Assembly (NCBI RefSeq): GCF_030407435.1
Contig: NZ_JASDDK010000008.1
Coordinates: 16,739 to 80,738, forward strand
Length of the DNA stretch: 64,000 nucleotides
Direction of reading: 5' to 3'
Source of the DNA: Winogradskyella bathintestinalis
Lineage (GTDB): Bacteria > Bacteroidota > Bacteroidia > Flavobacteriales > Flavobacteriaceae
Part shown: one piece after another, positions 27,288 to 39,045 of the stretch
How the letters are laid out: every line of letters starts with the position of its first letter
Position numbering within the stretch: the first letter of the stretch is position 1
Notes under the pieces: model-generated
What the model was told of the DNA's origin: nothing
The model's input: only the letters and a program-made list of their open reading frames with translations
The model's database searches: none
Translations under genes and position numbers: made by a program

Positions 27288-28172
27288 TTAACTTTTTCCT
27301 AGAGTTTTCAATTCTGTCTTAATCTTTTCTTTCAATTGATCCGTGGCTTCAACCAATGGTAATCGCACGTGTGATTTTGAAATATTTAACCCCTCTAAAA
27401 CAGCTTTTATACCTGAAGGATTATTTTCTGAAAAAATCATTCCTGTTATTGGCATTAGCTTAAAATGAATATCATAGGCTTCCTTTGCTTTACCCGCGAT
27501 TCCACATCTAATCATTTCCGAAAACTCTTTCGGTAATGCCTGACCTATAACTGAAATAACCCCAGAACCACCTGCTAATGTTACTCCTATGGCGAGATCA
27601 TCATCACCAGATAAGACTAGGAATTTTTTGGGTTTTGTTCTTAATAACTCTAAATATTGATGTACGTTATTACCAGCTTCTTTTACTGCTACGATATTAT
27701 CAAAATCATTTGCTAACCGTAACGTGGTTTCTGGTGACATATTTGATGATGTTCTCCCAGGCACATTATATAATATAATTGGTTTTGGTGAAACTTCTGA
27801 AACAGCTTTAAAATGCCGGTAAATTCCTTCTTGCGTCGGTTTACTATAGTATGGTGACACGGACAAAATACCATCAACAGTAGCGAAATCGGTTGTTTCT
27901 ATTTCATTGATAACTTGCGCCGTATTGTTTCCTCCTATACCTAAAACCAATGGCAACCTTTTATTATTGACTTTAGATACAAACGTAATTAATTCTTTTT
28001 TTTCCTCGGGAGTAACAGTAACACTCTCACCTGTAGTACCGCTTACTACTAAGTAATCCGTTCCGTTTGCTATATTAAATTCCACTAAACGCTCCAAAGC
28101 ATCAAAATCGATACTTAAATCTGATTTGAAAGGTGTAATTAGTGCAACTCCTGTTCCTATAAAATTGGTCAT
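27288..28172 (-). CDS. dapA: 4-hydroxy-tetrahydrodipicolinate synthase
   Basis: First committed step to diaminopimelate and lysine: condenses pyruvate with aspartate semialdehyde. The 294-residue TIM barrel shows the Schiff-base Lys164 (VAVKEAGN), Tyr135 in ILYNVPGRT and the GTTGES motif near residue 45. The start overlaps the stop of the upstream DUF6913-like gene by one base (TAATG type), so the two are translationally coupled. DapF, later in the same pathway, is encoded at 46935-47708. Confidence 0.95.
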   Translation of the reverse strand: MTNFIGTGVALITPFKSDLSIDFDALERLVEFNIANGTDYLVVSGTTGESVTVTPEEKKELITFVSKVNNKRLPLVLGIGGNNTAQVINEIETTDFATVDGILSVSPYYSKPTQEGIYRHFKAVSEVSPKPIILYNVPGRTSSNMSPETTLRLANDFDNIVAVKEAGNNVHQYLELLRTKPKKFLVLSGDDDLAIGVTLAGGSGVISVIGQALPKEFSEMIRCGIAGKAKEAYDIHFKLMPITGMIFSENNPSGIKAVLEGLNISKSHVRLPLVEATDQLKEKIKTELKTLGKS

Positions 28173-28690
28173 TATAATTTCTTTAGTATAGTTAAATATT
28201 TTTTTAATTCCTGTTTAAAAATATTGATATCCTTTAAATCTACATCAATGATTAAATCGTAAAAGCGCTTAAGCTCTGGAGATATTCCCACCTTAAAATT
28301 GGCTTGCGATGCTGCTGTGATTAAGTCTAGCTGCAAACCTGGATTTTTAAAATAGCACACTAACATATCAAAAGGCTCGTTGATGAATGTTTCTAAATCG
28401 AGATTTTTAATTTTACCCTTCCATCCAAAATCTTTTGGACTAAAATGTGCATTCCATTTATTATGCTCTAATTTATCGTCCATAGTAAAAGCCACTATTT
28501 TATGCTTAGGAGAATTTAAATTTAAGGCTTTAAAATACACTCTAAACACTTCAAATTCATGAAATTCACTAGCATTAAGCAACACGGCGATCGTATTTAT
28601 TTTATTATTATTTATGGCCGTTTGACGATCTGCCAATAAATTGTTGACATATTTTCGATTTGATTTTTCTTTAAATGCTTTTAAAATCAT
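28172..28690 (-). CDS. Conserved flavobacterial protein of unknown function (DUF6913-like)
   Basis: A 172-residue cytoplasmic protein without signal peptide or membrane helix. It opens with a basic segment (MILKAFKEKSNRKYVN), has an alternating strand-helix pattern (INTIAVLLNASEF, FDMLVCYFKNPGL) and the conserved-looking FSPKDFGWKGKIK. The assignment to DUF6913 rests on general resemblance and the dapA linkage typical of Flavobacteriaceae. No function can be given. A promoter element lies at 28714-28721, and its stop overlaps the dapA ATG. Confidence 0.65.
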   Translation of the reverse strand: MILKAFKEKSNRKYVNNLLADRQTAINNNKINTIAVLLNASEFHEFEVFRVYFKALNLNSPKHKIVAFTMDDKLEHNKWNAHFSPKDFGWKGKIKNLDLETFINEPFDMLVCYFKNPGLQLDLITAASQANFKVGISPELKRFYDLIIDVDLKDINIFKQELKKYLTILKKL

Positions 28691-28713
28691 TTACCTTTAG
28701 CCTTTGCTTTGTG

Positions 28714-28721
28714 CAAATTTA
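28714..28721 (-). promoter_or_regulatory. -7 promoter element for the DUF6913-like gene and dapA (TAAATTTG)
   Basis: Minus-strand TAAATTTG fits TAnnTTTG and lies 24 bp upstream of the ATG at 28690. It is in the divergent region shared with the nucleotidase gene at 28767. No clear -33 TTG. Confidence 0.45.
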
Positions 28722-28766
28722 ATAAAAGCACTCACATTTTAATATAAACTCCTTATAAGTTATTCA

Positions 28767-29525
28767 ATGACTATTAAACAAATTTTTAACCTCTGTTTTT
28801 TTCTGCTCATTTTTTCTTGCGCATCGCCAAAGCTTTCAAAAATTGAAGGAAAGCGCATTGATATTGATAATACTTTAGAAGCTAACGCATCTATTGAGCG
28901 CTTTATAAAACCCTATAGAGAACATTTAAATAAAAACATGGATAGCATCATTTCTTATGCTACAGAGACCTATTCTAAATCGGATGGAGCATACAATACA
29001 GCGCTAGGAAATCTCCTGGCAGACGCAATTTTTGATGAAGGAAATCCAATTTTCAACAAACGTACAGGAAAAAATATTGATTTAGTATTATTTAACCATG
29101 GTGGCATTAGGTCAATTATTTCGCAAGGAAATGTTTCCATTAGAACAGCGTATCAGGTTATGCCTTTCGAAAACTCTACAGTTGTAGTTGGCTTAAAAGG
29201 TGCTCAAATAAATGACATGATGACCTATCTCTCCAAGTCAAAACGCGCGCATCCTGTGTCGCGTCATTTACAATTGGAATTAAACAAAAATGGTGATGTC
29301 AATTCTGCGACAATTCATGGTTTGCCTATAGATGATTCTAAAATCTATTATGTAGCTACGAATGATTACCTATACAATGGTGGTGATGGCATGGATTTTT
29401 TTCATCCAAATGAAGGTCTATATGTTTTAAATTATAAAATACGCGATGTGTTAATTGATAATTTCAAAAAAACAGATACGTTAAAACCTAAACGCGACAA
29501 ACGTTTTATACAATTAAAAGACTAA
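28767..29525 (+). CDS. 5'-nucleotidase C-terminal domain lipoprotein
   Basis: A 252-residue lipoprotein: the signal ends in the lipobox IFSC (Cys18). The rest is only the C-terminal substrate-binding domain of UshA-type 5'-nucleotidases, recognised from GNLLADAI, FNHGGIRS, MPFENSTVVV and YNGGDGMDFF. The metallophosphatase half is encoded by the next gene, 92 bp downstream. The two products must pair if they act as a nucleotidase. This split arrangement, with the C-terminal half first, occurs in other Bacteroidota. Confidence 0.88.
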   Translation: MTIKQIFNLCFFLLIFSCASPKLSKIEGKRIDIDNTLEANASIERFIKPYREHLNKNMDSIISYATETYSKSDGAYNTALGNLLADAIFDEGNPIFNKRTGKNIDLVLFNHGGIRSIISQGNVSIRTAYQVMPFENSTVVVGLKGAQINDMMTYLSKSKRAHPVSRHLQLELNKNGDVNSATIHGLPIDDSKIYYVATNDYLYNGGDGMDFFHPNEGLYVLNYKIRDVLIDNFKKTDTLKPKRDKRFIQLKD

Positions 29526-29617
29526 GCCTAACCGAAATTATCTTTTACTAATTTTTGATAGTAAAAAAATGATTAAATGTTCCGTGCGACCATTGAAAAA
29601 TCAATAAATATAAACAC

Positions 29618-30529
29618 ATGAAAAGAAGACAGTTTATACAAAAATCTACTGCTGCAACCGTTTTAGCTGGCGTTAGCGGCATGAACCTGCAAGCTTTTAC
29701 TCCTGCCAAAACAAAAAAAATAACCATTTTACATACTAATGATGTTCATAGCCATATTGATCCTTTTGGCCCAGACGATGGGAGGAACGCCAATAAAGGA
29801 GGAGTAGCCAGACGCGCAACTTTGGTGAATGCGATTAGAAAAGAAAACCCAAATACCTTATTATTAGATGCCGGTGATATTTTTCAAGGCACACCTTACT
29901 TTAATTATTATGGAGGTGAACTGGAGTTTAAGCTGATGAGCATGCTTAAATATGATTTGGCTACGATTGGAAATCACGATTTTGATAATGGCATTGATGG
30001 TCTGTATGCCCAAATTCCGCATGCTGATTTCGAATTTGTGTCTGCGAATTACGATTTTAGTAATACCGTTATGGATACGCATGTGAAACCTTATAAAATT
30101 ATCATAAAGGATGGCATTAAAATTGGAATCTTTGGCTTAGGTATTAAGCTTGAAGGCTTAGTGGATAAAAACATGTATAAAGAAACTGTTTATCATGACC
30201 CCATCGAAAAAGCACAAGATATGTCACGTATTTTAAAAGAGGAACAAAACTGTGACCTGGTGATATGTTTATCCCATATTGGTTATGAATATAGAAATTC
30301 AGATAAAGTAAGTGATATTAAATTGGCACAAGCCACAAAAGATATCGATCTTATAATTGGTGGTCATACCCATACCTTTTTGTCAAAGCCAACTATAGAA
30401 AAAAATAGTGTTGGCAATAATGTACTAGTAAATCAAGTGGGTGCTTATGGTTTGTATCTTGGTAAAGTTGATTTTTACTTTAATGCTGGAAAAAATGTAA
30501 AAGCTGATGGAGCTACCATTGTAGTCTAA
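29618..30529 (+). CDS. Metallophosphatase domain of a 5'-nucleotidase, Tat-exported
   Basis: A 303-residue calcineurin-like phosphoesterase with the metal ligands in LHTNDVHSH, DAGDIFQG, GNHDFDNG, LSHIGY and GGHTHTF. The N terminus MKRRQFIQKSTAATVL carries a twin-arginine motif, so it is probably exported folded. It lacks the C-terminal nucleotide-binding domain, which is supplied by the preceding gene. Together they should hydrolyse extracellular nucleotides to release phosphate and nucleosides. The different export signals (lipobox versus Tat) are notable. Confidence 0.9.
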   Translation: MKRRQFIQKSTAATVLAGVSGMNLQAFTPAKTKKITILHTNDVHSHIDPFGPDDGRNANKGGVARRATLVNAIRKENPNTLLLDAGDIFQGTPYFNYYGGELEFKLMSMLKYDLATIGNHDFDNGIDGLYAQIPHADFEFVSANYDFSNTVMDTHVKPYKIIIKDGIKIGIFGLGIKLEGLVDKNMYKETVYHDPIEKAQDMSRILKEEQNCDLVICLSHIGYEYRNSDKVSDIKLAQATKDIDLIIGGHTHTFLSKPTIEKNSVGNNVLVNQVGAYGLYLGKVDFYFNAGKNVKADGATIVV

Positions 30530-30623
30530 ATTTATAAATGAGACGCAGTTATGTTGATCTACTTTTAATAGAATTTACTAAGCATTATAAAAAAAAAATT
30601 ATGTCGTTTGTTTACGTTAGAAT

Positions 30624-31361
30624 TCAAACTTCAGTAACGTCGTCGGTATATACAGATACAGGACCCGAAAATTTTAGTTGGGATTGTATGTAGAAAAAGA
30701 ATAAAGCCGCTACTAAGAACAACGAGTAGGTAAATCCTAATTGGTTAACGTCGAGAATGTAATAATAAGCAATCTGAATAATCTCAGAAAAAACCACAAA
30801 AATTGATGCTAACAAAAATAATATTGATTTCTTGTCATTTCTGTACATATAATTGAGCATTGCAATTGAAAGCAATGTCATTAGCACAACATTATACAAC
30901 GTTTCTATAACAAATTCGTGTGAGTTAAACGGATAATTGGCGGTAGATGAAACCATATAAACACAAAATACATCTAACACTATTAAGATTATGACAGGAA
31001 TGATAAACGAGGAAATTACTTTTTTTAGATTTATCTTTGCCAATATTCTAATAATTAGAATGGTGTAAGCCGAGATATAAAGAAAATTTGCTATTAAATA
31101 ATAATAGTCAAATTGCCCCAAAGGTTCATCATAAAAATAAAATATCAAAAAAGTAAAAAATTGTGCTAACGTATAAGTTATTAAGAACCCCAAGAATAAA
31201 TTCGATTTTTTGTCGGTATTCTTAATATAAAGGACTGTACATAAAAATAATAAAACCGTCATTAATGCCGCACCTTCTAACCCATAACCTTGAGTTTGAA
31301 GTGCCACAAAAACACCGCCTAAAAGTAGCAATACTACCTTTAAAATCTTACTTATTATCAT
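30624..31361 (-). CDS. Polytopic membrane protein, unknown function
   Basis: A 245-residue protein with about eight hydrophobic helices covering nearly the whole length, spaced by short basic loops such as NTDKKSN and YRNDKKS. The overall pattern is similar to flavobacterial YhhN/lysoplasmalogenase-like proteins, but no diagnostic residues were found, so no function is assigned. It has the best-spaced promoter on this part of the minus strand (31386-31418) and stands alone. The C terminus (VSVYTDDVTEV) is hydrophilic. Confidence 0.6.
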   Translation of the reverse strand: MIISKILKVVLLLLGGVFVALQTQGYGLEGAALMTVLLFLCTVLYIKNTDKKSNLFLGFLITYTLAQFFTFLIFYFYDEPLGQFDYYYLIANFLYISAYTILIIRILAKINLKKVISSFIIPVIILIVLDVFCVYMVSSTANYPFNSHEFVIETLYNVVLMTLLSIAMLNYMYRNDKKSILFLLASIFVVFSEIIQIAYYYILDVNQLGFTYSLFLVAALFFFYIQSQLKFSGPVSVYTDDVTEV

Positions 31362-31385
31362 TAATTAATCCCTTTATTAACTTAA

Positions 31386-31418
31386 CAAATATAATAAAAT
31401 ATTTTATTTAAACGACAA
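31386..31418 (-). promoter_or_regulatory. Promoter TTG-N22-TATATTTG for the membrane protein gene
   Basis: On the minus strand a TTG (31416-31418) is followed after 22 bases by TATATTTG (31386-31393). Both match the Bacteroidota -33/-7 pattern at an accepted spacing. It lies 24 bp before the ATG at 31361. Confidence 0.6.
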
Positions 31419-31460
31419 AAAAGTACTTTTTATCGATATAAAGCTTCAAAATGTAGGAAA

Positions 31461-34354
<2,894 letters not shown>

Positions 34355-34357
34355 AAA

Positions 34358-34849
34358 TTACAAATCTTTAAGCATCCAAACCGTACATGAGTAATGACCA
34401 GTGTCTCCCATAGGCTCATCTATACTTTCAAAACCAACTCTTTTATATAATTTTCTAGCATCATTCATATATGGCAATGTCTCTAAATAGCATTGGTCAA
34501 AACCTGCCGCTCTAGCGAAGTTGAGACATTTATTCATCATTTCAGTCCCCAAGCCTTTACCTCTAGCTTCTGGCATAAAATACATTTTTTGTAATTCGCA
34601 CACATTACCTTCATAATTATCTAATGGCGAAATCCCTGCTCCTCCAATAATTTCATTTCCACTTTCAACTACAAAATAAGTTTTCTTTGGTGCGCTATAC
34701 GTTTCTAACATGCAGTCTAATGCTGAGTCTTCATAGGCCGTACCTACTTTTGGGACACCCATTTCTATCAATACAGTCCGAATCGCATTTGTAATTTTAG
34801 GATTATCCTTAGCTTCAATTTCTCGAATAACAATAGTATCTTTACGCAC
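34358..34849 (-). CDS. GNAT family N-acetyltransferase
   Basis: A 163-residue GCN5-type acetyltransferase. The acetyl-CoA site is read as LQKMYFMPEARGKGLGTEMM (R/Q-x-x-G-x-G/A type), followed by the typical LETLPYMNDARKLYKRVGF end. The substrate is unknown. It is the first gene of the prmC-ligA run. A TATTTTTG element (34874-34881) lies 24 bp upstream on the minus strand. Confidence 0.88.
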   Translation of the reverse strand: MRKDTIVIREIEAKDNPKITNAIRTVLIEMGVPKVGTAYEDSALDCMLETYSAPKKTYFVVESGNEIIGGAGISPLDNYEGNVCELQKMYFMPEARGKGLGTEMMNKCLNFARAAGFDQCYLETLPYMNDARKLYKRVGFESIDEPMGDTGHYSCTVWMLKDL

Positions 34850-34873
34850 TTATTTATCATTTTTAAACAACAT

Positions 34874-34881
34874 CAAAAATA
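34874..34881 (-). promoter_or_regulatory. -7 promoter element for the GNAT-prmC-ligA run (TATTTTTG)
   Basis: Minus-strand TATTTTTG fits TAnnTTTG. The nearest upstream TTG is only 10 bp away, so the -33 element is unconvincing. Confidence 0.4.
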
Positions 34882-34898
34882 CATATAAAAACAATTTT

Positions 34899-35357
34899 AT
34901 GTTTAAAAGACTCTTAATGTTTTCTCTGTTTTTTACACTACTTTTCAACTGTTCTGTAACTGAAAAACCAGAATTTGTTAAACTCGATAATATTGAAATT
35001 GTGGATTCTAACTCCAAAACTATCACGCTCACAGTAAATGCCTTTTTTCTGAATAAAAATGATGTTGGCGGCACCTTAAAAACAGACGATTTAAAAGTTT
35101 ACATAAATAATATGGAAATTGCCTCTGTAATTTCAGATGAATTTGAGGTTCCTAAACGAGAATATTTCACCATTCCATTAACCGTTAAAGTAGCTACCGA
35201 TAGTATAATAAATGATAAAAGTATTGGAAATCTATTAGGTAGTTTATTTTCGCAACGTCTAGAAGTGCATTACAAAGGCGAAATAAAATATAAAATTATG
35301 GGGTATTCTTCAACCTACACGGTTGATGAAATCCAAGATGTAAAAATAAAATTGTAA
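34899..35357 (+). CDS. LEA type 2 (LEA14-like) lipoprotein
   Basis: A 152-residue lipoprotein with a signal ending in the lipobox LLFNC (Cys18). The mature part is one beta-sandwich of the water-stress/LEA-14 type, seen in alternating strands such as ITLTVNAFFLNKN and YFTIPLTVKV. Related proteins are small periplasmic or outer-membrane lipoproteins of unknown role. Its stop codon (35355-35357) touches the TTG start of ribD, so the two are probably cotranscribed. Confidence 0.7.
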   Translation: MFKRLLMFSLFFTLLFNCSVTEKPEFVKLDNIEIVDSNSKTITLTVNAFFLNKNDVGGTLKTDDLKVYINNMEIASVISDEFEVPKREYFTIPLTVKVATDSIINDKSIGNLLGSLFSQRLEVHYKGEIKYKIMGYSSTYTVDEIQDVKIKL

Positions 35358-36434
35358 TTGACTACACACGAAACTTATATAAGTCGCTGTTTGCAAATTG
35401 CCAAAAACGGATTGGGTAGTACAAGACCAAATCCTATGGTTGGTGCTGTAATTGTTTATAACAACTCAATTATCGGTGAGGGTTTTACTAGCGAATATGG
35501 TGACAATCATGCAGAGGTCAACGCCATAAATGCTGTAAAAGATAAAACTCTTTTAGCAAAAAGTACACTTTACGTTACGCTAGAACCTTGCAGTCATTAT
35601 GGAAAAACACCACCTTGTAGTGACTTAATTGTATTTCATAACATCCCAAATGTAGTTATAGGATGTGTGGACGATAACCCTGAAGTGGCAGGAAAAGGAA
35701 TTGCAAAACTCAAAGATTCAGGCTGTAAGGTTACGGTTGGAATTTTAGAAGCTGAGTGTAGAAAACATCACCAACGCTTTTTTACATTTCATAATGAAAA
35801 GCGACCTTATATTATATTAAAATGGGCAGAAACTGCAAATGGTTTTATTGCTCCTCTAAAAAAAGACGAACAAAAACCAGTATGGATAACCAACCCATAT
35901 TCCAGACAACTTGTACATAAATGGCGCACCGAAGAACAAGCTATTTTAGTGGGAACCAATACGGTTATTGAAGATAATCCGACTTTAACGGTTAGGGATT
36001 GGTCTGGCGAAAACCCGATTAGAGTGGTTTTGGATAACACACTGAAGTTGAGTAAAGATTACAAAATTTTTAACAATGATGCTGAAACTCTTGTATTGAG
36101 TGCTAAGTTGAAAGCCGAAAGCGTGATGCTTGATAATTCTTTACAAGTGAAAAAAGGTTTAAACTTGAATATTGAATTTATCGATTTTAATTTTAAATCA
36201 TCTGTTGCTAAACAAATTTGTGATATTCTATATGATAAAAACATCAATTCCATAATTATTGAAGGTGGCGCAAAAACATTGCAAACATTTATTGATGAAA
36301 ATCTTTGGGATGAAGCTAGAGTGTTTGTGGGAAACTCTGAATTCAAGGAAGGTATAAAAGCACCAAATTTAAATGGAAAATTAATTTCGGAATATAGAAT
36401 CTTGAATGATACATTGAAGATTTACAGACCTTAA
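35358..36434 (+). CDS. ribD: Riboflavin biosynthesis deaminase/reductase
   Basis: A bifunctional enzyme of riboflavin synthesis: deaminates the pyrimidine product of GTP cyclohydrolase II, then reduces its ribosyl side chain. It has 358 residues. The deaminase zinc site is in HAEVNAI and CSHYGKTPPCSD (about residues 50-85), and the NADPH reductase domain runs from about 150 (ILKWAETANGFIA, GTNTVIEDNPTLTVR, IIIEGGAKTL). The start is TTG at 35358, directly after the lipoprotein stop; no ATG precedes the conserved region. No FMN riboswitch was seen upstream. Confidence 0.93.
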   Translation: MTTHETYISRCLQIAKNGLGSTRPNPMVGAVIVYNNSIIGEGFTSEYGDNHAEVNAINAVKDKTLLAKSTLYVTLEPCSHYGKTPPCSDLIVFHNIPNVVIGCVDDNPEVAGKGIAKLKDSGCKVTVGILEAECRKHHQRFFTFHNEKRPYIILKWAETANGFIAPLKKDEQKPVWITNPYSRQLVHKWRTEEQAILVGTNTVIEDNPTLTVRDWSGENPIRVVLDNTLKLSKDYKIFNNDAETLVLSAKLKAESVMLDNSLQVKKGLNLNIEFIDFNFKSSVAKQICDILYDKNINSIIIEGGAKTLQTFIDENLWDEARVFVGNSEFKEGIKAPNLNGKLISEYRILNDTLKIYRP

Positions 36435-36492
36435 TTATCCCAGTATTAATTCTGATTGACATGATCTCTCAGATATTTTTAAAAATTATAAA

Positions 36493-36571
36493 GTCTTATA
36501 ACAAGACATTTAACAACATAACTCCCGTTTTTTTATCGGGAGCATAAAAAAACATTCCCACTTTAGTGGAA
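36493..36571 (+). promoter_or_regulatory. Three successive hairpins in the leader of the HAD gene
   Basis: Three stem-loops lie in the 144-bp gap after ribD: GTCTT/AAGAC (36493-36507), CTCCCG/CGGGAG around a T-rich loop (36522-36542), and TTcCCAC/GTGGAA (36555-36571) ending 8 bp before the ATG at 36579. None is followed by a T run on the plus strand, so a simple terminator is unlikely. The last one could influence ribosome access. Confidence 0.35.
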
Positions 36572-36578
36572 AATTAAT

Positions 36579-37190
36579 ATGATTAAAACACTAATTTTCG
36601 ATTTTGGCGATGTATTTATCAATTTGGATAAACAAGGCGCCATGCAAAATGCATTAAACCTTTTTCAGCTTGAAACTTTTGCAGCGGATATGATTGCTAC
36701 TAACGAACAGTATGAAATTGGCAAAATTTCCACAACAGAATTTTTGGAATTTTATAGCAAAAAATTTCCTTATCTAAAAAACAACACTATCATTGAGGCT
36801 TGGAATTATATTATTAAAGATTTTCCTATTCACAGATTAGAATTCATTAAAAATTTAGCAGCACAAAACAAATATCAACTCATACTACTGAGTAATACAA
36901 ATCATATGCATATCGCTTTCATTAAAGAGAATGTTAGCTTTTTTGAAGAGTTTAAATCTTATTTTGATGTCTTTTACCTTTCTCAAGAATTGAATTTAAG
37001 AAAACCTAACAAGACGATTTTCGAATATTTGTTAAATGAAAATAATCTTCTTCCTAGTGAGTGTCTTTTTATAGATGACACAAAGGAAAATACAGATACT
37101 GCAGAAGCCATGGGATTTTATGCTTGGAATATTGATGAAACCATAGAAGATGTGATCACACTTTTTGAAACTAAAAAAGAGCTCTTTTAA
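36579..37190 (+). CDS. HAD family hydrolase
   Basis: A 203-residue haloacid dehalogenase-like phosphatase. It has motif I (DFGDVFINLD, nucleophile Asp8), motif II (LLSNTNH) and the C-terminal acidic motif FIDDTKENTDTA. The helical cap between about 20 and 90 fits subclass IA. The substrate is unknown. Its stop overlaps the start of the EamA transporter by one base, and YigZ follows in the same way, forming a three-gene translationally coupled run. Confidence 0.88.
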   Translation: MIKTLIFDFGDVFINLDKQGAMQNALNLFQLETFAADMIATNEQYEIGKISTTEFLEFYSKKFPYLKNNTIIEAWNYIIKDFPIHRLEFIKNLAAQNKYQLILLSNTNHMHIAFIKENVSFFEEFKSYFDVFYLSQELNLRKPNKTIFEYLLNENNLLPSECLFIDDTKENTDTAEAMGFYAWNIDETIEDVITLFETKKELF

Positions 37191-38038
37191 TGTATTTACT
37201 CATTAGTATTCTATCTTCTACCGCTATTTTTATAGTTTTTAAATTGTTAAAAAAATATAACATAAATACCCTACAAGCAATTGTTGTCAACTATTTTGTT
37301 GCTTGCTTTCTTGGTTACTCGCTTTATAGAGGGAATATAAATTATTCAGAAATCGCACAAGCCAATTGGTTTATCGCAGCCATAATTCTAGGTTTTTTAT
37401 TTATAGCTATATTTAATGTCATGGCTTTAACGGCTCAGAAAAATGGTTTATCGGTAGCTTCTGTCGCCAGTAAAATGAGTGTTATAATCCCTATAGTTTT
37501 TGGCATTTTGGTTTTTAAAGAAAGTATTGGTATACAGAAAATTGCAGGTATTCTATTAGCTTTAATCGCAGTGTATTTAACGGCAATGAAACAAAAGCAA
37601 ACCGCTGTATTAACCAAATCTATCTATTTACCAATTTTATTATTTTTAGGTTCAGGAATAATAGATACTTCGATAAATTTTTTCGCACCGAATGATAATA
37701 TTCCCTTATTTTCGGCTACCATATTTATGATGTCCGCTATTATTGGCATCATACTATTAATCACTAAAGGATTAAAAACAAAAAATCGCTTTAACCTAAA
37801 ATGTATTCCTTTTGGAATCATTTTAGGTATAGTCAATTATTGCTCCATCCATTTTTTACTTTTAGCATTACGACAAGAAAATACAGAGAGCTCAACTTTA
37901 TTTACTATCAATCACATCGGAGTTTTAGCTTTATCTACTTTAATCGGATTAGTTTTTTTTAACGAGAAAATTTCAAAAATGAACTGGATCGGAATTGCTT
38001 TGGCGTTCATTTCAATATTATTAGTTACGATATCATAA
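37190..38038 (+). CDS. EamA/DMT family transporter
   Basis: A 282-residue inner-membrane protein with about ten hydrophobic helices, built from two five-helix EamA halves. The loop sequences SVASVASKMSVIIPIVFG and the C-terminal FFNEKISKMNWIGIALAF are typical of drug/metabolite transporters (the VxxFxEKx-type end of each half). It is probably an exporter of a small metabolite; which one is unknown. It overlaps both neighbours by one base. Confidence 0.8.
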   Translation: MYLLISILSSTAIFIVFKLLKKYNINTLQAIVVNYFVACFLGYSLYRGNINYSEIAQANWFIAAIILGFLFIAIFNVMALTAQKNGLSVASVASKMSVIIPIVFGILVFKESIGIQKIAGILLALIAVYLTAMKQKQTAVLTKSIYLPILLFLGSGIIDTSINFFAPNDNIPLFSATIFMMSAIIGIILLITKGLKTKNRFNLKCIPFGIILGIVNYCSIHFLLLALRQENTESSTLFTINHIGVLALSTLIGLVFFNEKISKMNWIGIALAFISILLVTIS

Positions 38039-38643
38039 TGGAAGACGATATATATAAAACCATAACAAAACCTGCACAAGGAGAATTATTTAAAGATAAG
38101 AACAGTAAGTTTTATGGTTTTGCATTTCCTGTTACAAACATTGAACAAATAAAACAGCATCTCGAAGATTTAAAAAAAGAACATTATGCAGCAAGGCATT
38201 GGTGCTATGCTTACCAAATCGGTATTGAAGATAAGCAATACAGAGCTAATGATGATGGCGAACCTAACAATTCGGCTGGAATGCCCATTTATGGACAAAT
38301 TCAATCTTTTGAGGTGACTAATATTTTAATTGTTGTAATACGCTATTACGGTGGAGTTAAATTGGGAGTTGGAGGATTAATCAACGCCTATAGAACGGGC
38401 GCACAATTAGCCATGGAAGCCTCAAAAATTGTTAAACGAACAATTAATAAGGAATTTCAATTAAAATTTGAATATAAAAACATGAGTAATGTGATGCGCA
38501 TATTGAAAGACAATAATGTTGAAATCACAAATCAAATTTTAGAACTGAACTGTTTATTAAAAATATCAGTAAGAAAAAAAGACAGTTCTAAAATATTTGA
38601 ATTATTTCAACAATTTTTCGGAATTGAAATCAAAGAATTATAA
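38038..38643 (+). CDS. YigZ (IMPACT) family protein
   Basis: A 201-residue member of UPF0029/IMPACT. The N-terminal domain shows the conserved RHWCYAYQIG, the DDGEPNNSAGMPI segment and VIRYYGGVKLGVGGL. The C-terminal ~60 residues resemble the DUF1949 ferredoxin-like domain. Bacterial YigZ is structurally like an elongation factor domain, and its role is not established. The stop overlaps the convergent thioesterase gene by 6 bp. Confidence 0.9.
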   Translation: MEDDIYKTITKPAQGELFKDKNSKFYGFAFPVTNIEQIKQHLEDLKKEHYAARHWCYAYQIGIEDKQYRANDDGEPNNSAGMPIYGQIQSFEVTNILIVVIRYYGGVKLGVGGLINAYRTGAQLAMEASKIVKRTINKEFQLKFEYKNMSNVMRILKDNNVEITNQILELNCLLKISVRKKDSSKIFELFQQFFGIEIKEL

Positions 38644-39045
38644 CGAGTAATTTCGCAGTTGATCTAAAAGATATTTCGGGCATCTTGTTGGTCTATTTTT
38701 TTCCATGTTAATAAATGCTAAAATAGTGCTTCCGGTTGCTAGTAAAACATCAGATTGATTAAACAATTCGTATTCAAATTCTATTGTCGCTGTAGGCATT
38801 TTTTTAAGCGAAGTTTTCACTTTAAGCACATCATCATAACGTGCTGAATTTTTGTAATTTACAGCTAGCGAAATTACAGGTAGCATAATACCATCCGCTT
38901 CCATTCCGCTATAGCTAAGCCCAAACTCACGTAACCACTCGGTTCTACCGACCTCGAAATACACCGCATAGTTAGCGTGATATACAACTCCCATCTGGTC
39001 TGTCTCGCCATAGCGAACTCTTATTTTTGTTTCGTTAAATTTCAT
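38638..39045 (-). CDS. Acyl-CoA thioesterase (4-hydroxybenzoyl-CoA thioesterase/YbgC type)
   Basis: A 135-residue single hot-dog domain. The catalytic aspartate region reads YGETDQMGVVYHANY (D in ETDQMG), the hallmark of the YbgC/4HBT subfamily. It hydrolyses short acyl-CoAs and may interact with lipid synthesis. It is divergent from dnaA and overlaps yigZ tail to tail by 6 bp, so transcription from either side can run into the other. Confidence 0.9.
   Translation of the reverse strand: MKFNETKIRVRYGETDQMGVVYHANYAVYFEVGRTEWLREFGLSYSGMEADGIMLPVISLAVNYKNSARYDDVLKVKTSLKKMPTATIEFEYELFNQSDVLLATGSTILAFINMEKNRPTRCPKYLLDQLRNYSL

Noticed and set aside
36522..36542. Hairpin taken as an intrinsic terminator after ribD
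   Set aside because: No T run follows on the plus strand, and the leading side has no A run for the minus strand.
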